In this document: positions 51,101 through 63,036 of the stretch, piece by piece
Numbering within the stretch: position 1 is the stretch's first letter
How the letters are laid out: each line of letters begins with the position of its first letter
Assembly: GCF_030463535.1 (NCBI RefSeq)
Contig: NC_132888.1
Span: 2,448,001-2,512,000 of the forward strand
From: Salminus brasiliensis
Lineage: Eukaryota > Chordata > Actinopteri > Characiformes > Bryconidae
DNA: 64,000 bases
Direction of reading: 5' to 3'
Made by a program: the position numbers and the translations under genes
Notes under the pieces: generated by a model
Database searches by the model: none
What the model saw: the letters and a program-made list of their open reading frames with translations, nothing else
What the model was told of the DNA's origin: nothing

Positions 51101-53135
51101 CTCACTAAAACTATGGGTTTGTGACCTCACCCAAAACTATGGGTTTGTGACCTCACCCAAAACTATGGGTTTGTGACCTCACCCAAAACTATGGGTTTGT
51201 GACCTCACCCAAAACTATGGGTTTGTGACCTCACTAAAACTATGGGTTTGTGACCTCACTAAAACTATGGGTTTGTGACCTCACCCAAAACTATGGGTTT
51301 GTGACCTCACCCAAAACTATGGGTTTGTGACCTCACCCAAAACTATGGGTTTGTGACCTCACTAAAAAACTATGGGTTTGTGACCTCACTAAAAAACTAT
51401 GGGTTTGTGACCTCACTAAAAAACTATGGGTTTGTGACCTCACTAAAAAACTATGGGTTTGTGACCTCACTAAAAAACTATGGGTTTGTGACCTCACTAA
51501 AAAACTATGGGTTTGTGACCTCACTAAAAAACTATGGGTTTGTGACCTCACTAAAAAACTATGGGTTTGTGACCTCACCCAAAAACTATGGGTTTGTGAC
51601 GTCACCCAAAAACTATGGGTTTGTGACGTCACCCAAAACTATGGGTTTGTGACCTCACTAAAAACTATATGGGTTTGTGACCTCACTAAAAACTATATGG
51701 GTTTGTGACCTCACTAAAAACTATATGGGTTTGTGACCTCACTAAAAACTATATGGGTTTGTGACCTCACTAAAAACTATATGGGTTTGTGACCTCACTA
51801 AAAACTATATGGGTTTGTGACGTCACTAAAAAACTATATGGGTTTGTGACGTCACTAAAAACTATATGGGTTTGTGACCTCACTAAAAACAATATGGGTT
51901 TGTGACCTCACTAAAAACAATGGGTTTGTGACCTCACTAAAAAACTATATGGGTTTGTGACCTCACTAAAAACAATGAATTTGTGACCTCACTAAAAAAC
52001 TATGGGTTTGTGACGTCACTAAAAACAATGGGTTTGTGACGTCACTAAAAAACTATATGGGTTTGTGACCTCACTAAAAACAATGAATTTGTGACCTCAC
52101 TAAAAAACTATGGGTTTGTGACGTCACTAAAAACAATGGGTTTGTGACCTCACTAAAAAACTATATGGGTTTGTGACCTCACTAAAAACAATGAATTTGT
52201 GACCTCACTAAAAAACTATGGGTTTGTGACCTCACTAAAAAACTATGGGTTTGTGACCTCACTAAAAAACTATGGGTTTGTGACGTCACTAAAAACAAAC
52301 TGTGTCTACTGTCCAGAGATGAAGGTAGATTTTGGAGCAGCATTGCTGTGAGCATTTGATTGCATTCAGTCACAAGAGCGTTAGTGAGGTCAGGATGTTA
52401 AATGTTCGCCTCCCCACCACACCCCCACCTTCTCCCAAAAGCAGTGGATGTAGCATCATTCCAGAGAACACAGTTCTTCCACTGCTCCACAGCTCCTCAA
52501 TGCTGGGGGGCTTTATACCCCTCTAGTCCACGCCTGGCATTACTTTTTAATAGTACTTAGTATTGGCAGTACGTCTCTACAGGGACTAGACAAGCTGTGT
52601 GTGTTTGTACATTTGCACATCTGTGTCAGCAATGGGTGCCACTTGCAGCAAAGTAGCTGAAGGCATTCATTAAAAGGAGTGTCCAGAAACATTTGGACAT
52701 ATCTTATTTACATTATTATCAATAGAAAATCAACTGCATGTTCTCACATATAAGCAGTGATACTCTCTGTACCAGAACATCCTGCACCTACAGGCCAGTT
52801 AGATTCCAGATAAGAAGCTCTGGTGCTCATATGTAAAACCAGTAGCCGCGTCGGTGTCCCAGCTTCAGTCCATGTTTCTAGATAACAGTGAGTCATGCAG
52901 TGTCGGAAACCACATAAGCAAGTTCTAGCAACCGATTACTGAACGCCTCCACACGCGCTGAGAAGTTAGCATCATGCTAATTGGTGGGAAATAAACTGCT
53001 GTTAGATTGAGGCCGTCACGTTTCACTTTTGATGGTGGGAATGCGGCAGCTGCCAGAATGTCATGATGAACGGACCAATAGAAATGCTCCAAAATGGAAT
53101 TCAGTATTTTATTTATATATATTTGTATTTCTTTT

Positions 53136-53167
<32 letters not shown>

Positions 53168-54533
53168 TTTTTTATTATTATTTATTTATTTGGAGACGTT
53201 TTTGCGTGATCATGATGCGATAGGAACTTTTAGCTGCTATGGACAACTAACGAGCCAGACCCCCTAATTCTCGTTTTGTGAAACCCTAACGGCTGTGGAA
53301 AACGAATGCGGTCAGCTCATGTAATCATGGTCAGGTGGTTGTGTAATAATGACCATAGGCCTTGTGAAGGCTCTAGTATAAAGGGGTTTACTCAGTAATC
53401 CTCAGCGGTTTGTGATGTTCAAGCCAGAAATAGAATATGCTGTGTTTATATTCTACAGCACTATAAGGGGCAGGGGTGGCTCAGCGGTTAGAGCGACGGG
53501 CTATCGATAACAGGGTTGTGGGTTCGATTCCCGGGCTCCGCAAGCTGCCACCGTTGGGCCCTTGAGCAAGAACCTTTACCCTCTCTCCTCTCTGCCCACC
53601 GCTCTGGGTGTGTGTGTGTACTCACTGCCCCTAGTTCACTAGTGTGTATGCATGCACCTTTACCTTTTACCTTTAATTCCGGTGTGCGTTAATTACATTT
53701 CACAGTTACCTTTAATAAATATTAAACAAAATAATGTTTATTTAATTACATTAACGTCCAAATACTGCTGGTTTCTATTGGATCCAGTATATTCCTAAGG
53801 ACCCTGTGTATGTACACTATATATCTAAATACAGCATGTCTAGTCCCTGTAGGGAAGTACTGCGGGCAGTACGGGTGATCATCCGGCATCCTGACCGCAC
53901 TAACGTTTTCTTGAATGCAATCAAATTCTCACAGCAATTCTCCCACAAAATCTAGTAGAAAGTAGTCTTCCCTGGACAGTAGAGACAGTTACTCCAACAA
54001 AAGCTGGATCAACTTTTTTTAATACCCTTGATTTTAGAAGAAACTGTGAATGAGCAGGTGTCCCAATACTTTTGTCAATTTAGTGTATTGATGCAAGTGT
54101 GAATGTTTGGAGCTCTGTGTTTCTGTTCTGTTGTTTAACTTCCTTATCTCTCTGTGTTCACACAGAGGGCGTTCCTCAGGTGTACTATTTCGGCCCGTGT
54201 GGAAAATACAACGCCATGGTGCTGGAACTGTTAGGGCCCAGCCTGGAGGACCTGTTTGATCTGTGTGACCGAACCTTCTCCCTCAAGACAGTCCTCATGA
54301 TCGCCATCCAGCTGGTGAGGCTGCACTCAGTTTTAGGAGGGAAAGCAGAAGGGTAGAAGGGTGTGGCTGGGAAATATTAGTGTGTCACTGTTACTGATTT
54401 GAAAGAGCTAAAATTCTGATAGCTGCTGATATTAACAAATATTGCTGTATATTTTCAAAAAGGTCTTCAAAAATATAAAACATTGCACATTAAACATTGT
54501 ATACAATAAAACATTGTATGCAAACCAAATAAG

Positions 54534-54603
<70 letters not shown>

Positions 54604-54765
54604 CTTATTTGGTTTGCATACAATGTTTTATAGTATTCAACATTTCTTTAATTTTTCAATGCATATTTTATGTATAGGCTCAGTTACATTGTAGATGCTG
54701 GTCACCCTCAGAGTCCTTTCTGAAAATATACAGCAATATTTGTTAATATCAGCAGCTATCAAATC

Positions 54766-54840
<75 letters not shown>

Positions 54841-56068
54841 CCTAATTAAGGGCACCCCTTGCCCTTGTCTCATTGGTCAATTATACCAGAATATGGATAT
54901 TAATCAGATTGTGGGCTGTATTGTGACATCCTCATGTGATTGTAACAATACAGCCCATAATTTGATTTGTATCCATGTTGTTGTGGAACCTTCTAATGAG
55001 ACCAGAGCTGGGAGTGGTGTGGAGCGTGACGTGACGGTGTTGGAGTGAGTGGCTGTTTTATTGGTGCTGAAACAAAGCTGCTGCATTAGATATCATAATT
55101 AATACCATGCCTGTTCTCCACAAAGCAAAGCCTTGTCTTTTTAATGCACATTGTGGAGTGCTAGCATCGCTATATCATCACTTTATTGTATTTATTTATT
55201 TATTATTATTATTTTATATTATTTTTTTCATGATAATACAGTTGTGCAGATTTGGGTTTCTCTGTTCACACATTTGCACATTTGTCATTTTTATATTTAT
55301 TTATTTATTAAAAACATAGTCAGATCCTTAATGTGAAAATAACTTTGATAAAGTTACATTTAGGCACTATAAGCACAATGCATTTTCTTTTTATTATTTA
55401 ATATATTAAACATTGGAGTTTTGCATTTAATTATTTTTTTAAATTAATTGAATCATATAAAGTCTGCTGATGCTTTAGAGTGTGCAGAAATATGTGTCTG
55501 TACAGGATGTGGTTTATTTAAATGTGGATTATAGATCTACTACACATGATTTAACCAAGGGTGCCCAAACTTTTGCATTGGGGTGTCTCTAAACTTTTTT
55601 TCTTCGAGAGATGGACGTAATTGAACTAAACTCTCACATCTGAAGAAACGTCTTTAATCATCATTTATAAAATTGAATTAATAGAAATGTAATTTTATTA
55701 TGAGGAGAAAGTTCACCCCCCTCCCCCTCATATTTATTACTCCTTCTAATGTGTAGAATCAGAACCAGCTGCAGAACATCAGCTTCAGATGATCAGAACA
55801 TGGTTGGAGAGGATTATTCTGGAGGAGTCTGGAGTCTGATTTAAACCTCAGACGTTTAGTCTGGTCTGATCTTGATTGATGGTTGAAGTGAGGGGTGAAG
55901 ATGATCACCATGGCCAGATCCAGAGAGCTCTCTGAGGCCTTCAGAAAAAAGGGTGGAGATGCAGAGGAGTCTGGGAAGGGGGTTAAAAAAAATCAGCCAC
56001 TGTTCCACTAAATGTCCACATCATTTACTCCTAACTAATATGAAAATGATATTATAAATAGATGGTTG

Positions 56069-56105
<37 letters not shown>

Positions 56106-57930
56106 ACCAGATCACGCGGATGGAATACGTACACACCAGGAGTTTGATCTACAGGGACGTCAAGCCTGAGAACTTCCTGGTGGGCCGGCCCGGCAGCAAG
56201 AGGCAGCACACCATTCACATCATTGACTTTGGCCTGGCCAAAGAGTACATCGACCCCGAGACCAAAAAACACATCCCGTACCGGGAACACAAGAGCCTGA
56301 CTGGAACTGCACGCTACATGAGCATCAACACACACCTGGGGAAAGGTAACGCCCCACTCCCACCTGATGCTTACTGGCTTCTCCTGCTGTGCGCAAACGC
56401 AGACTGGGTCGGGGGGCGGTGATAAGTAGTTGTTGGACTGTAGAGAACAGTAGGAAATGCTAGATCTCACAGTGGAGAGGAAAAAAAGAACGAATCAGAT
56501 CCTCTAACAGACCTGTGCTGTAGTGCTAAACTAAGTGCGGTTAGGACAAAAGTATTGGGACACCTGCTTGCTCGTTGCTTTTCTCAAATTAAGGGTAATA
56601 CATTTTATATTTAAAATAAATATTTATTTATGTATTTATTTATGTATTATAATAAGTCAGAGGTTTGTTTGAGGTCATGATTTACATTACCAACATATCT
56701 AGAAATACTGAAAAACCGCAAGCTGTCTTCTCTTCCACTCATTAGTTTATTAAATTCTCAAGGGTTTTAAGCAAGCTTTCAGCATTCAGCCTACGTATCT
56801 CCACTGAAAGGCAGACTTTTTTATACATTTCTTTTTCCGTCTTCTCCCACAGAGCAGAGCAGGCGGGATGACTTGGAGGCTTTGGGTCACATGTTCATGT
56901 ATTTCCTGCGAGGCAGCCTGCCCTGGCAGGGCCTGAAGGTACTGCTTCTGTTCTGAACTGGACTCTGAGCTGGAGATCGGCTCCTTTTTAGTCACACAGT
57001 GAAATACACAGAATGAAGCTTTTATTATTATGATGATCACGTATTGGGTCTAGATGAAGATGTCTTTAGAAAGCTGTTTAATCTGCACTGACAGTTAAAA
57101 AGCACTGGTCACATATGTTACATATGTTCATTTGAGGAAAGCCACAATACAGCAGACGTTCCACCTAAGCAGCTGAAGGTGCCACATTTATTAAATGAAA
57201 TCCAGGCGTAATTTATAGTTTGGGCAGCTCTGCTGAATTTCCATGTATTGTTGGGGGAGATACTTTTGCAAATTTTAATATACAGTTACTTTTTAAGATA
57301 AGTAATTCTCACATACTTACATTTGACAAATTTTTACTTTTATTAAGGCGATATTTTTATTTCGTTTTCCCTTTCAGATATAAAGCAAATTAAGGATTTG
57401 TACATCATAATTAAACATTGACAATAATAATTATGAGGGGGAAAAGTGTGTGTGTGGGAGGGGCATTAATACATAATTCAACAACTGCAATAAACAATTA
57501 CGTGTACATGGTTGTAACATTAAGCTAAAAATGAAAACACAACAATACAATTTAAACACAATAATGATTAATACAACACACACAATTACTCTATCATTTA
57601 AATATGAAATTGTCAGTTTTGAATTTAGTTATTTGAAGATTTTTTCTCAATTTGGTAAAATTATCCAATTTGTTCAGAGTATTTGTTATAATTTGTTCAG
57701 TGTGAAAACTGAGATTGGTGAATTGTAATTGTACTCGTAATTAGATTTGACAGTCAGTAGTTGACTATATGGGCAGTGGTGGCTTAGCAATAACAGGGTT
57801 GTGGGTTCGATTCCCGGGCTCGGCAAGCTGCCACTGTTGGGCCCTTGAGCAAGGCCCTTTACCCTCTCTGCTCCCCAGGCGCTGGAGTTGGCTGCCCACC
57901 GCTCTGGGTGTGTGTGTACTCACTGCCCCT

Positions 57931-57992
<62 letters not shown>

Positions 57993-60900
57993 CACCACCA
58001 GATGGGTTAAATGCGGAGGACACATTTCGCTGTACAGTGACAAATACGTGCACCTTTACCTTTACCTTTTATATTAAATATTGATATGACTACTGGGCTC
58101 TTTAATATACAGGAGATGGGACTGATTTAGGGCTGCACCAAATTGGAAACCACTGACATGCATTTTTTTCCTGATATATATTAAATATATTTTAAAAGTG
58201 ATATATAAGTTATTGTTGTTATTATTATTTTAATTTTGTTTATTTATTTTTGGTGAATTGAGCCGCAAAAATGTTACTTTTCATTTGCCACAACATTGAC
58301 ACTACATTGCACAGCCTGCGCTGTGACTATTGCTCATGCTTGCACTGCAGTGACAATGCTGAAACTGTGTATTGTGCATCCCTACACTGAATCATAACGC
58401 AATCTAGACATTATGATGATTGACTTTAGATATCGTCTCTTACTGTTTATGTTAAATGCCCTGCTCTGTGTGGCAGTTACAGGTTAGTACAGGTTGTCTA
58501 TCAGTTAAAACAGATCACAGCTGCTCCAGGTGGAGCACATTCGCTGATCCCTCTGATCCATGCTTCAGATGATGGTCCCACTTCCGATCTCCAATGTTGT
58601 GAGCAGTTAGTTTTGGCTGCCAGTGTTTTGTCTAACGAGAGGTTGAGCAGTGTTCATACAGCTGAATACAGCACAAATATCAGATGAACAGACTAACGTA
58701 TTGGAAGGTAGTCACTGCTGTTCCACTGGCTGGTGTTTCCTGGGCTTATGCTGACGTGCTTCTCATCACTCTGGGCTTTTAAAACAAACGCAGTACCTGA
58801 TCAGTACTCCAGCATACTGGGGAAACCCTCCAGGTGAACATGGAACATGAAGTTTTCTGAGATCTTCCACTGATGAGATGAAAGCTTCTGCTATCTTAAC
58901 CTTCCCTCAGCTGCATTTTCTTCAGTTTGCGGCTTTGAGATTCCTCTTATCTCACTCTGCTAATGTCACAGTGATGCCGCACCTCTCGCTGCCGACGCAG
59001 CAGTCTAACCACCGGCTGCACTCTGAGGATAGGCTGACCTATTTACAAGAAATGAAGAGCTGAAAATTCTCTTGTGCTTCAAAGTCACTTTTTTTATTTT
59101 TACAGCATCCATTTCGCTGATACTTACACACAGAGAATCCAGTGTACATGATATCCATTTAATTTCAGGACTCGAATTAAAATGATGATTGGCTTTCTTG
59201 TTCCTCTCTTTTTATTCTCGTTCCTTCTTTTTTCTTCTAGGCTGACACACTGAAAGAGCGCTATCAGAAAATAGGAGACACAAAAAGAGCGACTCCCATT
59301 GAAGTGCTCTGTGAAAGCTTCCCAGGTGGGTTTTCGGTGTTCTCTTGAGCAATCAAAGATGCTAATGCAGATACAAATGAATTAATAAAGGTTCGTTCAG
59401 AGGTAGAGAACAGTTGCCCCTTCCAATTTTGTGTACACTTTTGCATTGAAATAGTGTATTCAGCATTTTCATATTTCCCCTGACATCAGCATATAATTTG
59501 TTTTGGTTTATGCAACCAATAAAAAAATTAACCAGTTGTAATATTTGTAATATAAGTTTAAAGGTGTACAGTTTCAGCTCTTTAATTGAGTTAGATTGGG
59601 ATACAGTACTCATACTTTCACTATAGTACAGTTTCAGCTCTTTAATTGAGTTAGATTGGGATACAGTACCATACTTTCACTATAGTCCAGTTTCTGCTCT
59701 TTAATTGAGTTAGATTGGGGTACAGTACCATACTTTCACTATAGTACAGTTTCAGCTCTTTAATTGAGTTAGATTGGGGTACAGTATCATACTTTCACTA
59801 TAGTACAGTTTCAGCTCTTTAATTGAGTTAGATTGGGATACAGTATCATACTTTCACTATAGTACAGTTTCAGCTCTTTAATTGAGTTAGATTGGGATAC
59901 AGTACCATACTTTCACTATAGTCCAGTTTCTGCTCTTTAATTGAGTTAGATTGGGATACAGTAACATACTTTCACTATAGTACAGTTTCAGCTCTTTAAT
60001 TGAGTTAGATTGGGATACAGTATCATACTTTCACTATAGTACAGTTTCAGCTCTTTAATTGAGTTAGATTGGGATACAGTACCATACTTTCACTATAGTC
60101 CAGTTTCTGCTCTTTAATTGAGTTAGATTGGGATACAGTAACATACTTTCACTATAGTCCAGTTTCAGCTCTTTAATTGAGTTAGATTGGGGTACAGTAT
60201 CATACTTTCACTATAGTCCAGTTTCAGCTCTTTTAATTGAGTTAGATTGAGATACAGTACCATACTTTCACTATAGTCCAGTTTCTGCTCTTTAATTGAG
60301 TTAGATTGGGATACAGTACCATACTTTCACTATAGTACAGTTTCAGCTCTTTTTATTGAGTTAGATTGAGATACGGTACCATACTTTCACTATAGTTCAG
60401 TTTCAGCTCTTTAATTGAGTTAGATTGAGATACAGTACCATACTTTCACTATAGTACAGTTTCAGCTCTTTAATTGAGTTAGATTGGGATACAGTACCAT
60501 ACTTTCACTATAGTACAGTTTCAGCTCTTTTTATTGAGTTAGATTGGGGTACAGTACCATACTTTCACTATAGTACAGTTTCAGCTCTTTAATTGAGTTA
60601 GATTGAGATACAGTACCATACTTTCACTATAGCACAGTTTCAGCTCTGTTTCTACTCCTGATTAACTCCTGGCTTTGTGTTATAGAAGAAATGGCCACCT
60701 ACCTGCGTTATGTGAGGAGACTGGACTTCTTTGAAAAGCCGGATTATGACTATTTACGCAAACTCTTCACTGATCTTTTCGACCGTAACGGCTACGTCTT
60801 CGATTACGAATATGACTGGGTCGGCAAACCTCTGGTATGTCCCTGAATATGTTCAGTTCTTAACTCCACAGTATACTATTCTGGGTACAGCATGGGTGTT

Positions 60901-62992
60901 AGCACTCTCAAGAAGAGCCATTACAACATCTGTATGATGAAAGTCTGTGAACACCATAGTAAAAAGTAGCTGATTGGATGGTGGTTTATTTTTTGATGTC
61001 TCATAAAATCTTCCTTCTCAGTTTATTAAAAACATTAATTTTAACGTTTGTACTCAGTGTATCATAACATTTTCTTGTGATACTGGTATTGTTAGTAGTA
61101 GAGCTTGTTCAGAAACTACAGCAAAATCGCCCGCCCTGCTTATTTTGTAGTTTAAACCAGTCATTTGGAGTCTTTAGAACATTTCGACTTGATATAGTTG
61201 CTCAAACAGCGACCATGCTGATTTGTTAATCTTTTTAACGGTCAGCTAGAGTTAAAATTCAAGAGTTTATTGTCATATACACAGCAGAAACAAGCAGAAC
61301 GCTGTCCAATGAAATTCTTACCTTGCTGTTCCTTCATTTACCGAATCTATAATCTTATAAGTATCAATATAAAAAGAGAGAAACGTATATGTATAATAAA
61401 AAATGTGTAAGAACACTAAAGTAAAGCTAAGTAAAAGAACAAATTATATGTAAAGAACGTTAGAGTACAGTACAGTATGGCAAGTTATGCAAGTAGAGTT
61501 GCAAATTAACAGCAAATCGGCTGTTAGAAATATATTAATATACAGATTTTGGGATATTTTGTATGCAGCCAACTCCAATAGGACCCATTCCCAGTGACAC
61601 ACCACTTCAGCCCAGCAGAGATAAAGCACAGCAGCAGACCAAAAACCAGGTAAACACACACACATGCATTCACATACACACAAGCAACCTACATGGATTG
61701 GTCAGAAAGTGCTTGGATTGGTCGCTAAAGTTATTGATCCGTTGATTAGAAGAAAGCAGGTTTGGATGCCGACTCGCTTCAAAAGGAGCTCTCTGTTTGC
61801 TTTCAGTATACAACAGGAGAGGCTAGGCTAACATTGCTAAAAACACTGTATTTGGACTGTCACCAGTATCCTCTCTGTAAACATGCGCCCGACAGCGTCT
61901 CTCGGCCCGTCTCTCAAAACACACCCAGATCTTCTTTTGTTTCCATTTGACTAAATCGTTTTCTTTACGCAGCTGTTTTAAAGGATTAATCAGGGTGAGA
62001 TTTGTGTTCATACACTTCCAGTGTTTGTTAGCAAATTAGCCTAGCATCTCACTTAAGATGCCCAAACCTATCTTGACTAATTGATTGCATCTAACTCCAG
62101 ACTGTATCCATCCGATCCTCTTCAGACTCTGTTATCAGCCTCCTCCTCTCACCCTGTTTGTTCTTCAGTGCTCAGGACCCCACAGCATTCTCAGCACTGC
62201 AGTGACACTGACTGACCTGGTGGTGGCGAGTTAGTGTGTTAGTAGTGTGTGTTGGGCTGGTGGTACGAGTGGATCAGGCATAGCAGTGCTGCTGGAGTGC
62301 TGAGAATAGTCCACCAACCAGGAACGTCCTGTGGGCACCAATGAAGGACTCTAGGATGACCGACACAAACCAGCTGTGCAGCAGCAGATCAGAGAGCTTC
62401 TGTCTCTGCCTTCACCTTCATCTACAAGCTGGAGGGTCTAATAGAGAGTGGACAGTGAGTGGACAGACAGTGTTTAAGCACTCCAGCAGCACTGCTGTGC
62501 CTGATTCGCTCAACACACTACTAACACACTCGCCACCACCAGGTCAGTCAGTGTCACTGCAGTCAGTGCTGAGAATGCTGACCCACCACCCAAAAAATAA
62601 TACAGTCTGCTCTGTGGTGGTCAGTCCTGTGGGGTCCTGAGCACTGAGGAACAAACAGGGTGAGAGGAGGAGGCTGAGAACAGAGTCTGCAGAGGATCAG
62701 ATGGAGACAGTCTGGAGTTGGAGAACTACACAGTGCTGCTGTATAAAATATATAAAAGATTTGTCTTCCTCTTCATTCCACTGCTAGAAGCTAGATGGCG
62801 GTGTTGTGCAGCTTTTAGGGCTGTAAGACTGAAGTGAGGCCTGTCTGGTGGATCCAGGTGGAGCTGCATTGATAAGCACATTCGTTTATTTTTTGTTTTT
62901 TTAATTGTGTTTTTTTTGTTTGTGGATCAAAAGTGTTTCTTCATCCAAGCTAAGAGCTCAGCGGGCCTTCTCATCTCTGCATGTCATGCTGT

Positions 62993-63036
<44 letters not shown>

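Larger units (their letters stand above)
49334..54165 (+). other. csnk1g2 intron 2, about 4.8 kb
   Basis: Apart from the listed minisatellite (50,951-52,300), MITEs and SINE, it is AT-rich single-copy-looking DNA with short ATT runs at 50,347-50,367 and 53,138-53,166. No exon recognised. Confidence 0.7.
54315..56110 (+). other. csnk1g2 intron 3, about 1.8 kb
   Basis: Dominated by AT-rich palindromes (54,416-54,975) and T/A-rich DNA. A TTTA tetranucleotide run (56,070-56,104) forms the pyrimidine-poor lead into the next acceptor. Confidence 0.7.

Noticed and set aside
53467..53540. tRNA gene (A and B boxes present)
   Set aside because: Acceptor and anticodon arms do not pair properly, and copies with the same long body occur elsewhere in the window; it is a SINE head.
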